From Sweltsa coloradensis (lineage: Eukaryota > Arthropoda > Insecta > Plecoptera > Chloroperlidae): a stretch of 64,000 bases of DNA. Shown one piece after another: positions 32,670 through 43,715 of the stretch (position 1 is the first letter of the stretch; every line of letters begins with the position of its first letter). Below the pieces are notes generated by a model that was not told where the DNA came from, made no database searches, and was given only the letters and a program-made list of their open reading frames with translations. Position numbers and translations under genes: made by a program. The stretch spans positions 62,001-126,000 of the forward strand of contig JAMZAV010000640.1 in the NCBI GenBank assembly GCA_024449915.1, given 5' to 3'.

Positions 32670-33639
32670 CAATAGTAATTGCCAATAGAATTGGTTCACA
32701 GCCTAGTTTACCAAGTAGGTTCCATTGGTAGTTCTACTCCCATTTTGCACTCTCAATCTAAAGCCTACATCTAGGCCTCTACATTAATATACACAGGAAT
32801 ATATTCTACTTAAAAACAAATCTAAGTATGTTACATGATAGTGATAAATGTCGACCATCTGAATATCTAAGATGGTGTAGGGTAGAACCTACTTATTCTA
32901 GTTATTTGTGGCATTCTTACGACTGCCAATAATGTCGGAGTGGAACGAATCAGGCACGGTTCTACGGGGCGGCCCGAGTAGGCCCAGGCCGCCCCTGAAT
33001 TATCTGGTTAATTTTTTCTGAATTTCGGTTTTGAGATGAAATTGTGATTTTGATGTGTAGGCCCTACAAAATTTACTTCTGCCTCCGTCATTAAATAATT
33101 TCATTGGATCAAGGATGATCAAGATGTATAACATTACCTGCAATACAAATAAGCTTATAAAATACATATTTTTCAGCTTGCCTGTTGAAAGAACTTCTTT
33201 ATTTTGAGCTCCCGTTTCCTATTTTTGTTATTTTTTTGATCGGAAAATGCAAATTTAAAAAATCTTTGAATACGAGTATTGTGTCATAAACACGCCTTAG
33301 AAATATCAATAATTTTCGTAGTCCAAAAAATACACCTTCAAAAAAGCAAAAATTTTTTTAAAATGCCCTGCGGGGCAAATCTTTGGTGAGCCCCACCTCA
33401 AGGTCGTTCCACATTTTATAACTGCCCCCCCCCCCCCATTTTGGGTAGCTAGAACCGTGCCTGGAAGGAATCTATCATTTCTACAAAACATTTATTCAAA
33501 GTAGGCCTACTTTATGCCTTGCACATGGAGGCTACGTTCACAGTATTGCCTTCAAACTAGGTAATCAAAGTGTTGTAATATGTCTTACAGCATCTTCAAC
33601 AGTCTAGTCTCTTTCTTCTACACCATCATAGGGGAGGGC
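32670..33639. other. Spacer downstream of the ZSWIM-like gene
   Basis: No gene. ACGGTTCTACGGGGCG at 32956 and the partly inverted GCTAGAACCGTGCCTGG at 33448 suggest the ends of a roughly 500-bp element, with a C13 run at 33425-33437. Confidence 0.4.
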
Positions 33640-33705
33640 CTAGTTTTCAGATTCAGTATCAGATTCTAATGCGTATAAGAGGTCGGCCGACAACGTGGAA
33701 GGAAC
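33640..33705 (-). CDS. ZSWIM1/3-like gene, exon 4 (C-terminal tail)
   Basis: The acceptor ATATATTGCAG is followed by 21 codons and TAG. The frame matches exactly the end of exon 3 (…TSTDI, donor GTAAGA at 33967). The tail is acidic and ends SDTESEN. Confidence 0.75.
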   Translation of the reverse strand, partial: VPSTLSADLLYALESDTESEN

Positions 33706-33967
33706 CTGCAATATATAACAAAACAAAAACATTTCAGTAGACCTACTACTAGTACCTACGCTACTTCATAGAAAAATAGAACACACTGGTCATGCTCATT
33801 AAAAAAATGTAGAACTGAAATAGGCATAGGGTCTAAGTGAAAAAAATATATATATATTAGTATAATGTATATCAAAACTGGTAGGCCCTAAGCCCTACAG
33901 GTATGCTCATCAGAATGCCTTACAAGCTAAACTATTATAGTAGGCCTATGTATAATGATTGTCTTAC

Positions 33968-35695
33968 AATGTCTGTGGAGGTTTCTACGTCAACTTCAGA
34001 AACAAAATTCAAAGGATCAAGTTCCACGACGGCCACTTTCTTCCCTCTTTTCCAGGCACTGAGGATATCATTTAGGACTGCGGCTCTTTCCTGGTATTCC
34101 GTATTACCAACTTCGGCCCCAAGACTTGCCAACCTAGCTCCTTGTTTCAGGAGGTGGCGGTACTTCTGGGCAGATGTCATTGTAGAGGCATGTTTGGTTT
34201 GCGAAACGGGAGTGCATTTTGGATCCACTTCGCCAATCATGCTTTCAGTCTTATCCGCAAATGTCATCTTAGGGACATGTTTGGTATACGAAACGGAAGT
34301 ACATTTTGAATCCACTCCTTCAATCACACTTTCAGTCAAGTCCGTGTTAAGTGTGTCTGTGGGCTTCAAGGCCCTATGGTTGCACATATAGAATTGTCTC
34401 GTCCATCTCTTCAGGCATAGATCCGGTTCGAACAGGTTCATATCCAAGTGCTGCCGCACCAAGAGAACGTGGCGGCAAGGCAATGACATGAACGTGAAGA
34501 ACGCACAAGTACAAGACGTAGCCGTGACGTAGAGCTCTCCCGACGACGTCTGGAGAACAAAAGTGTTGTCCTTGCAAACCGTGGGATACTTGCGATCATG
34601 ATTGAATTGCTTTTCCACAAAACCAAATGCGAATAATGTTAAATGCTCCATGTATTTCACAATAGGCGAATTCAACTCGTAGCTATGAACTTGTACTTTA
34701 TGCACCATCTTTATGGCTTTATGATCCCTATCAGTTCTTTGGAGTGAAAGTTCAAGAAAAAAAAGACTATACAAAATTGTCGCAAAGATGGGAGCTTGTG
34801 AATAAGGTCATTCAGTCGTTTGTTCAGAGGTCTTATGAGGTTATTCGTGTCGTCCAAGAAATTACCCTCGTTTTCCACAAAGCAATAAACCCACTGGGCA
34901 CGGATATCGTGCCAGTTCTCGTTGTAGTATTCCAGAACTTGTTCCGGAACAGTTTTCTGCATTTCTTCGTACAAGACATTGTAGTCGTGCTCAGATCTGG
35001 CGTAGACAAGTTTTTGTAAGTATTCCTTCGCTACCAGCTCTTCAACTGGAGTGATGCCTAATTTTCGGGCACAAACTTCACGCTTGAAAATCTGCATCAC
35101 GTGGAATTGGCATATGAGCAGATTTGCTGTAGGAAAATGTTCTCCGAGAACATCTCTGACATTAGTGTTCTTGTCCGTCATAATAATGGACGAGCCCGGC
35201 CAGTTCTTGTTCTGGGCTTTGAAGGTTGATACCAGCCACTCCACTGTCTCCTTGTCCTCCGTGAATATAACGCCTGTGGCAACGATCTCGGAACTGCCCG
35301 CAGGGTCCACTACAACGAACAAGTAAACGGAAGTGCAGATGTCGAGAAGTTTGTACGTCCCGTTGAGAAAAAGCATCTCCGGAAATGCCTCGTAGCAGTC
35401 TCTCATTGATTGATCTTGAAAGAACAAAGCTTTCAAGTCGTTGGCACTGCTTGCGAGGACCTCTACGTGACAGCCGTACTCAGACTGTAAGAGACGCACA
35501 CAACTCTCTAAATTGTTCTCAGTTCCAGGCAAATCGTTCTCTTGGACAGTGCTGGGCAGGATCGCTGGTCCGCTATCTGCTGCGGCTGCAGCTTCTACAA
35601 TGAGCTGCTTCTTTCGTCTCCGCAAAAACTTCTTGACATTTGTTTTATCATCAACATTCAATTTCATTTGCTGCGGCAAGTATTTGAAGGTTTTA
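33968..35695 (-). CDS. ZSWIM1/3-like gene, exon 3: MULE-transposase fold and SWIM zinc finger
   Basis: The acceptor CATTGTTTCAG starts the exon. After a basic segment (KKFLRRRKKQ) comes a MULE-type transposase domain: MLFLNGTYKLLD (near 35364), VIFTEDKETVEWLVSTFK, SSIIMTDKN (35175) and ANLLICQFHVMQIFKREV. A SWIM finger CTCAFFTFMSLPCRH (CxCx9CxH) lies at 34469-34513. The family's usual first acidic motif is DATYK; here it is NGTYK, so one catalytic aspartate is asparagine. An A8 run (34757-34764) shifts the frame by one base between LPSLRQFCIVF and ELSLQRTDRDHKA; one extra base would restore continuity. Likely nuclear and DNA-binding, domesticated or lineage-expanded, without transposase activity. 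Confidence 0.82.
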
Positions 35696-35806
35696 CTGAA
35701 ACAATGCATGAAAAGAAATAAATCTGTAGGTTAGTCAATTTTAAAGAAGAGCCCGTTTATATTACAAACGTTCGATGTGGGTTAAAATCTACACAGTCGT
35801 TGCAAC

Positions 35807-36621
35807 TAGGGATGTCAGAAAGCGTGTATTTCACTAAACGTTTACACCCTGGTCACAAAATGTGTACACGTTAACATTACCTACTAATAGACGATCCGAA
35901 TCGTGGATTTGATGCCGCTCAAAACAGGTTTTTCCAATCGCAAGCTATGAGTATGACACAGTACAAACAATACATGGCGTCATAAAACCCCTCCCCAAAC
36001 CCGCGCGTGGCGGTCACTGTGATTGTAGTGGTCGCTAAACAATGCTGTGCTACCCTCTTGTCTTCAGCATTGTCTTTGTGAAGTTTGATGTCAGCAGATG
36101 TTTTCATAGTTACAGCCATGTTACAGCGTTATTTAAGTGTCCAATCTTTATAATTACGAGACAACATACAGGCCTAATGAGCATGAGATTGTTGAATGAT
36201 CTGATACCGAATTCGGCGCCGGTTGGGTGGGGTGGGGGTGGGGAGGGGGGGCTTAGAGATAGCAGCGGAGAACAAGGCTTGACCTCGAGCAAACTATACG
36301 ATATCGGTTGCACTCGAGACAAAACAGATACCAATGCGCCGAATTTCGTAATCGGAGCGCAGAAACAAAAGAAAATTAGTGTTCTGCCCGATCCTAATGA
36401 CGTTTGACTGTAGGCCTATGAGTTTGCGATGACTCAAAGCTGCCGATGTGAAGAAGTGAATAAAGGGTGTTGAAATTCGAGACTACTTGCATGAATGAAT
36501 GAAACAGTGAATAAAAATTGGTTCATGAGAAAACACAGTGCTGCTGGTCGCACACAGGATAAAAATCAAAATCCTTTACTGATCAAGGATAATTGGTAAA
36601 CGTTTACACTTACCATTCCTA
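35807..36621. mobile_element. hAT-like element, 815 bp, 8-bp target duplication
   Basis: TAGGGATGTCAG at the left and ACCATTCCTA at the right are flanked by identical GTTGCAAC (35799-35806 and 36622-36629). Subterminal AAACGTTTACA boxes occur at both ends. No transposase. It lies in intron 2 of the ZSWIM-like gene. A related right end is at 58.67-58.78 kb. Confidence 0.85.
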
Positions 36622-36629
36622 GTTGCAAC

Positions 36630-37029
36630 ATGCGTCCGTTTAAACGATAACTTTTTCTCAACCCACGTTGAACGCTAGTAATATAAACGGGGTATAAGGA
36701 ACAAACGCATGCCTTCATTTGATCACCCTTTTACTAACTCATTTTATATTACATGTACCATACCATCATTGTTCACCCTTTACTAGCTATTGATTACCAT
36801 CATTTGTTCACCCTTTACAATCTATTGTTCACCTTTCACTATCTACTTTTATATTATTTGTTAATTTATTGTATTGTATTTTATAATGTGGTTTAAAGAG
36901 ATATAACTTAGGCATAGTTAGTTAAGACACATTGTGACTGGGGCCTTATGGCCCTTTTCTAACATTCTATGGAGTTGTGCAGCTTAATTTACGATTATTT
37001 GTACAATTTTGAAATAAATAAATAATACT

Positions 37030-37069
<40 letters not shown>

Positions 37070-37161
37070 ACTCTGGTTAGAACATCTCTACCACATACAC
37101 ATAATAAACTGGACCGGCAAGGTGTAGAGCCACATGCCTGATAGAATAAATAAAAGCCTAC
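36630..37161. other. Intron spacer
   Basis: Holds three copies of a short unit around TTGTTCACCCTTTAC (36760-36840), an AT-rich LINE-like 3' region and an (ATA)n run (37030-37068). No coding. Confidence 0.45.
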
Positions 37162-37272
37162 CTGTTGTCTATAGGATGGTTGTGCTTTGCATTTAGTCTC
37201 TTTAGAAACAGGGTTTCACCATCAGCACTAAGGAAAAAATATAGAAAAGCACCACAGCCACCTTTGAAGGAA
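37162..37272 (-). CDS. ZSWIM1/3-like gene, exon 2
   Basis: The acceptor TGTTTTCAG and donor GTAGGC bound a 111-nt exon that fits the phases on both sides. It encodes SFKGGCGAFLYFFLSADGET followed by LFLKRLNAKHNHPIDN. A cysteine followed by strands and a terminal HNH is the FLYWCH/WRKY-GCM1-like zinc module that precedes the transposase fold in this family. It was too short to be seen as an open frame and was found from the family pattern. Confidence 0.8.
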
Positions 37273-37794
37273 CTGAAAACAAAAATGTACTTTATTTATT
37301 AATTATTTAGATAAATAAATAGAAATGTATATTTAGAATATTTTATAAAAATATGCCCATAAATAACATTAAATTAGGCCTAGTCTAAAATTATTTGGTT
37401 GGGTCATTTTGATGAATTTCAACATTTGCCTTCATAAAAACACCATTATTTCCTCTATTTACAGACTTTCATTCGAACTTAACGATAACTCTCTTCAAGG
37501 ACTTTTTAATGAAATAGGTACCAGCTCAAACAAAAACAACAAATATAAATTATTATAATTTTTCTCCATTATCAAGATGTTTCCCCTGTTTTTAACCAAC
37601 GTTAAAAAAGGTGCTCGCAGATGGTATCTGTGAGATGAAACCAGCGATCACCTTTGTACATATTAGCATTGTAGATGCATTTTGTGTGTAAATATGACTG
37701 TCTTATGACTTATTCCTATGGCCTATGACTTATGACCTTATGACTTAGGCCTATTTAAAAATACTTAATACCTCGACTTATTAAGCCTACATAA

Positions 37795-38110
37795 ATAAAT
37801 TCATACTTCCTACCCACTCAGTTTAAAAACAACCGATTTTCAGTGGGGGACATTTAATTTAAACTTTTAAAGCAGACCAAGCCAACCCTGTATGTGCCGA
37901 TACCATCGACAAGCGAACAATGACCAACTAGAGACCGGCATAATTTAAGTATGAAACACCGATCAATGAAGCTGGATGCAATTACACCCGTGGACAGTGC
38001 CAGAATCAACAAGGCTGATTTGGAACAACCTTAGAAATGAGAATTTATTGTCTCGTTGCTAAGACGGCTACAAAGTCACCGTTTACACACATTCCTAAGC
38101 CAAGAACTGA
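37795..38110 (-). repeat. SINE family 1, 3' part (split by a DNA transposon)
   Basis: Matches the reference SINE in reverse from the tail CTACCCACTCAG through CCGATTTTCAGTGGGGGACA and AATCAACAAGGCTGATTTGG to CCAAGAACTGA. Its continuation is at 39901. Confidence 0.85.
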
Positions 38111-39900
38111 AGCGTGGGCCGGAAGAAATTACATGTTTTGTCTGATCTAAAACATCTGTGAGTGTGAAAATATTGGCAGTACAACCAACGTTGTTCGGCA
38201 ATAAAATGTGACTGTTAAAAAAGGTACGTATATCCAATGTTCTTCCAGACGAGGTAAAAATTGTATTGTTGGAAACGGAATTTTTGGTGGTCCATCTACA
38301 TGTTTTTTTTTTAACTTTTAGGGGAGATGTGGGTAATGGGGAACACTTTTTGAATGTTTTCACTTTGGTAATTAATTGTAATTTTGTGGTTAACTTTTTT
38401 CAACTGAGATTTTTGCAAAAAGTTTGTGGGGGTATATCCTTTAGTACTGTGGGAATTATAAACTTTGTTTTTAAATCCAGAATAAGCAAGGTAATTTTTA
38501 AAAAAATACGAGTTTGTTCCTCATTACCCTAGCTCCGAGGGTAATGGGGAACAAGCCTTGCTATAGCCATAGGGTCGTGTTGTAAAATATTTGGGGTAAT
38601 CAGGAACATAGAGCTTGACGCCACAATTCCATTGCAATTTGCCAAAATAAAATGTGACAATAAATGGAAATTTTACGGGTAATTGAACAATGAAAAATAC
38701 TTTATCTGGGAAACAACCCTGGAAACAGTTATACTATAATACATAGTTAAAACTAATGACAATGAAAACAAAAAACATTTTGATATTAGCTTTCACTTAT
38801 TTTTATGGTCATTATGTAAGCAGCTTACATAATATTAGATGAGTCTTTGTAAAAATAGGTCAGATTTGACCACACTTCCAACTTAAGGTAAAAAGGAACA
38901 TAAAAGTGTGATAAAGGTAGAAATGCATATAAACATGACTAGAAGCCTACTTTAAAGAAAATAAGTTGACAGAAGTCATGAATCAGGCCCACATGTCTGA
39001 ATAATGCTATGGCATAGTGCATTTAGCCTCTTTCACATCAACTTTAAAGGCAAACTTATACTTGATGCGATCTTAGCCCATCCATGTCGGGAAATGGGAG
39101 GATTGCAATTATGTCAGAAATAGTCATAATGGATACATCACTCTACTGCTATACATAGCCTAGATAGGCCTAATGATCATTGTTCACTGACTTGGTGCCC
39201 AATACACGATATTCAGGAACAACGATGTCTTGTATGATGCACACATATTGAAAAGTTTGTGCTTTTCTTTTTCCCAATTTAAATCAAGCTAGAATGAATT
39301 GACCAACTGCCAATGTCCCCAATGCCAATGCCAATGTGTGCCGATGTGTGTGTATGTTTGTTCCCATTTACCCCACAGATATTAATCCAGTGATAAATGG
39401 CTTGTTCCTCTTTACCTATGTTGTTCCTGATTACCCTCATTGTGTGTTCCTCTTTACCATCAAAATTAACTTGTTAGGGTAATGAGGAACATCATTAAAT
39501 TTAATGATATGCATAAATGTTAAAAAATAATGAAAATCATGATCATGTTGACACAAGAAGTAGGTAACTTTCTATGCATGCTGTTTTAATTTGTGTTACT
39601 GCATTAGCCTGTAAAATAATTGAAAGTAGTAAAAAGTGTAAAAACAATAGCATGATTTTTTTACAGGGTGACAAAAAAAAATTAAAAAAATACTGAACAT
39701 AAGTAGTAATGCAAGTAATTGTAATTGCCTGGCCATAAACATCAATGCAGCTAAACAGTACAGTAATTTTCATAATTTTGCTTTCAAACGGAAACAAGGG
39801 AATGCCACTGTTCCCTATTACCCTTTGTTCCCCATTACCCACATTACCCCTAAATGTTTTGGGAGAAATTGTATATCCAACATTCTTCCGGCCCATGGTG
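38111..39900. mobile_element. 1.8-kb non-autonomous transposon with subterminal GGGTAATGGGGAAC array
   Basis: GGGCCGGAAGAA (38116-38127) and TTCTTCCGGCCC (39883-39894) form the inverted repeat. The interrupted SINE repeats ACTGA on both sides (38106-38110 and 39901-39905), a likely 5-bp target duplication. About eleven copies of a GGGTAATGxGGAAC box in both orientations lie in the first 500 and last 540 bp and none in the middle. No transposase frame was found. A direct copy of the right-end inner sequence (TATATCCAATGTTCTTCC) lies at 38227-38244. The superfamily is not recognised. Confidence 0.8.
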
Positions 39901-39994
39901 ACTGATGGACCTAAGTCCACATCAGAAGCTAAAAACTGTGCCTAAAGCGGGAATCGAACCCTAGACGTTCTGCACTGGAAGCAAAAGTACTTAC
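39901..39994 (-). repeat. SINE family 1, tRNA head (continuation)
   Basis: In reverse it reads a B box GGTTCGATTCC, the stem-loop around TGCTTCCAGTGCA and then TTTGTAAGTA, which supplies the donor GTAAGT of exon 1 of the ZSWIM-like gene. The SINE has the orientation of the gene. Confidence 0.82.
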
Positions 39995-40251
39995 AAAGTT
40001 TTTCGACCACCTTGATTCTTTCTTGGTTTCAACTTCTGGCCACCGTGGATACAGGCATACTTGAGAAAGTAATATTGAAGTGCCTGATTGCAGGTCGCTG
40101 CCCGAGACATGTCTTTCGCTGCTTGTTTGAGAGTGCGTACATCCCTTTTCCAAAATTCAGTGCGTGTATGCAGTTTGTGAAGTGCGAGTTTCTTTTCTAG
40201 TTCCTCAAATGATCCAAATTTATCACCTTTTTTCATTATATTGTTCGCCAT
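39995..40251 (-). CDS. ZSWIM1/3-like gene, exon 1
   Basis: The ATG at 40251 (attacgATGG) opens an 85-codon exon: MANNIMKKGDKFGSFEELEK, later RTEFWKRDVRTLKQAAKD, and YFLKYACIHGGQKLKPRKN. The pattern (GxxFxSFEELE, FWKRDxR, LxYxxLKYxCxHGG) is the N-terminal module of ZSWIM1/3-like proteins. The exon ends in the donor GTAAGT, whose bases overlap the 5' end of a SINE head, and its last two bases join the T of exon 2 to give phenylalanine. Confidence 0.82.
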
Positions 40252-40439
40252 CGTAATGCGACTTGACCTAGAAATTTAATTATAAGACACTTACAAATGT
40301 ACAAAATCAATGATAGGACCTATGTTATGCATCTAGGCAATTAGAGTTAGGTTAGCCCACTTGCTATTAGATATGCATAAGTTAGACTTAATGACACTAG
40401 GATAGGTAACCAACCAGTACTACTAGGAGGCTATTATAT

Positions 40440-41432
40440 GGTTGTGCAAACCCACTATTTTTACTTCAAACTCGAACTTTCACAGGCCTAGGTCTAGATT
40501 TGAAAATCGTACTTCGAATTTCACAAAAATTTCAGACCGAACCGAACTCAAACTTGAACTGAACTTAAAGGGGCTATTAACTCAAAATTTTTACCACATG
40601 ATATATAGCACAATACTACCTACACTAAAATGACAGTTTAAAAAATTATATCTTGTAATTGATTTAACACGAATTTTTCCATTTTTTAAGCCAGAAATTT
40701 GCGGAAATTGGTGTTTTGGGAAATTTCTTAAATCAGCTTTAACCTGCATCTTTTATGGTTCACATAGATACTAGAGCATAGTAACCAACCTAAAATGCCC
40801 ATTTTTTACATCGTGACTTGAAACTGTGCCCAAATATACCCTCAAACAGGCATAAATATGCATTCCAAAATCACACCCCATCTTGGTAATCAGCATATTT
40901 TGACCGAACTACTTGCCCAAATTACAAAACAAAATATAGTGAATTTACAGAAAAGGCTGTAGAGTATGTCAATAATTGCCAATATTTTTTTTAATCAAAA
41001 TCCTCCAAGGTCACGGAGTATAAAGATCGTCCCCATGTTATTTCTTATAGGAGATTTTTGCCGATGGGGCCTAGCTCGAAAAATGTCATGTTTGACAATT
41101 ATTTTGGAGGTAATGGTGGCCCCAATAATTTTTCTGTTGATTGCTTAATTCATTACTAGTAAGCCTGAATGAAATATTTTTTTTTTAGTTTAGTGGTTAA
41201 ATACCACTTAGATATCAAACAGTTTTAGGTAAAATAGTGATGAGTCTGGACCGGCACCTCCACCATCCAATGTTATTATTTTAAATTTGTTGTAGCCTAC
41301 TTGTAAACTGCAAACCATATTTTACATGTCAAATAATAGGTGCCAGCACCTGCACACCAAAAACAAAGGAGAGAAAAAAATCAAACTTTTTTTAAGTTTG
41401 AGTTTGAATTTAGAACATTTGCACATCCATAG
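40440..41432. mobile_element. hAT-like MITE interrupted by another element
   Basis: The left end GGTTGTGCAAACCCACTATT and the right end ATTTGCACATCCATA are inverted copies related to 18261-18646. The CTTAAAGGGG element sits inside it at 40563-41210. The right half has the shared box GGACCGGCACCTCCACCA at 41252. Target duplication not found. Confidence 0.65.
40563..41210. mobile_element. CTTAAAGGGG-family element, copy 2
   Basis: Begins CTTAAAGGGGCTATTAACTC and ends GGTTAAATACCACTTA. It is homologous along its length to the inverted copy at 41685. No coding; nested in a hAT-like MITE. Confidence 0.75.
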
Positions 41433-41684
41433 GTCTACTATTTTATTATTTATTTAAATTATGTGTTGATTGTTTGTTCTGCAACACATTCATTAATTTT
41501 CCATGTGTCACGACTCATGAGGATGGGAGAAAGGAGCATACTAGCTCCAACACACTTGGTGACTGCCAACCTGATAGTTAGTTATTATAGGTCTAGTAAG
41601 AAATTATCAACAACATAGGCCTAGGCCCTAACCTCCATTAGCAAAAATACCAAACTAGGAAAATAAAGAGTTACCGGTACAATA

Positions 41685-42346
41685 CACTTAAAGGGGTATT
41701 TAATCGCTAAACTCAAAAAATATATTTCATTCAGGCTAACTAGTAATGAATTTAGCAATTAACAGAAAAATTATTGGGGCCACCATGACCTCCCAAAAAA
41801 TTGTCAAACATGACATTTTTCGAGCTAGGTCCCATCGGCAAAAATCTCTCATAAGAAACAACATAGGGACGATCTTTATGCCCCGTGACCTTGGAGAATT
41901 TGGATTCAAAAAAATATTGGCCATTATTGACGTACTCTTCAGCATTTTCTGTAAATTCTTTATATTTGGTTTTATAATTTGGGCAAGTAGTTAGGTCAAA
42001 ATATGCTGATTACCAAGATGGGGTGTAATTTTGGAATGCATATTTTTGCGTGTTTGAGGGTATATTTGGGCACAGTTTCAAGACTCGATGTTATAAAGGG
42101 GCATTTCAGATTGGTACTATGCTCTAGTATCTATGTGGACAAAAAAAGAAGCAGGTTAAAGCCGATTTTAGAAATTTCCCAAAACACCAATTTTTGCAAA
42201 TTTCTGGATCAAAAAAATTAAAAAATTCATGTTAAATCACAGTTACAAGATATAATTTTTTAAACTGTCATTTTAGTGTCGTATTGTGCTATAGGCTAGA
42301 TCACGTGGTAAAAAATAATTTTTGGGGTTTTTAGCCCCTTTAAGTG
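41685..42346. mobile_element. CTTAAAGGGG-family element, copy 3 (inverted)
   Basis: Bounded by CACTTAAAGGGG and CCCCTTTAAGTG. It contains the unoccupied site that corresponds to the Helentron-like insertion in copy 1. The pair with copy 2 forms a large inverted repeat of about 650-bp arms. Confidence 0.8.
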
Positions 42347-43715
42347 ATTATAAATGAATCGGTGAAAAAAATACTGGAATTAATTTTGTAATGTAAAAAC
42401 ATACACGTGTTTAAGGCAGATTTAAAGTTTACACGTACATGTTTTACAATGTGTTACGTAGAACTAGGGGGTAGGGCCTACTGATAAAATGGCAAATTTA
42501 CATGCAGTGATCACATTTACTTTGTGTATGAAATATCCCTTTGGGACCAAGATGTAGGCATACCTTCTTTAATGTAGGCCTACCAGTAGGCCACCGCCTA
42601 CCTAATATCGACGCCTATTAATACTGAATGATCATAATCTGTAGGCCTAGCCATTTCGTGTATGCACATTTATAACAGCAATGGGGCTTTGCACTGTCAC
42701 TTTCTCACACTCTAGCGCCACATTATCAACCAGTCTACATGATCCACAATGCCGTACTCAAAGAACTACGCGGGGTGAGTCATTCAGTCACGGCTATGTC
42801 TGCGTCATCTTTTCATATGCCCGCATTCTTGGCTTACTGAGCCATCATGCATTTTATGTTGTTGCATATTACATTGATGAACTTTGTAGCCTATTTAGGA
42901 CCGGTACTACGGCGGTGCGAACTGCGATAAGCTTTGCATGCAAAGCCCAATTGATGTGGCCTAGATTCCTACATGTCTTATTTGACCTGAACTTACCAGG
43001 AGATGAGTGAATTCAAGAAATGTCACGTTATCTTCAATCTTAAATACTTCTTCGTGTAGCAAATACATACACACACACATCTACAACACAACAGCACGTA
43101 CACAAACACGTAAAAATTTGCACAAGAGACAAATGATCTCGAAGAGTATTCGTTTAGTGAAACATGCTGAGCGAATTACGCCGAACATGAGAATTGGAAC
43201 AAAAACAACATTAGCATTGAGTTTCAATGGCAGTGGAAGATAGTGCCCGGCTACTAGAACACGCACTGCCTCCTAGATGCTATTCCTGTCTCCTCGTTAC
43301 CACTGCCTGTGCACCCACTCAACTTGTTAACTCATGTCCTGGAAATTGCACTTTTTTCCCACTGGTACTTAAGTGCTATCTCCACCCCCAAGAGCACAGT
43401 ATTGTTTTTGTACTTGTTTTAAAATAAATCACATATAGTAGCTATAGGTCGAAATGTCATCTCCAATCTATTATGATATTGATACAACTAAATTGAATGT
43501 TTTAGTTCATATTTTGTATGGCAACGTACAACACTCGTCAATGTTTGCAGAATAGTAGGCTAGGCCGGTTATTATGTATTATGCCATCTCGTCACTTTTT
43601 ATGATCGTTTTGCAGTGGGTTAGGGTGGAGGAGGCGCGAAGTGCATTAGTGATGTGATATGATATTACCAGTATAACACCAACGCACTTTATGCAACCCC
43701 CAAACCCCCGCCACC
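42347..43715. other. No gene supported
   Basis: An open frame at 42681-43010 has no recognisable motif or good splice context. A (CA)n-like stretch is at 43070-43080. Otherwise unique spacer. Confidence 0.4.

Noticed and set aside
40440..41432. 8-bp duplication around the interrupted hAT-like MITE
   Set aside because: Flanks GGCTATTA and GGTCTACT do not match well enough.
42681..43010. 109-residue open frame
   Set aside because: No motif, no convincing splice or Kozak context, and unrelated to neighbours.
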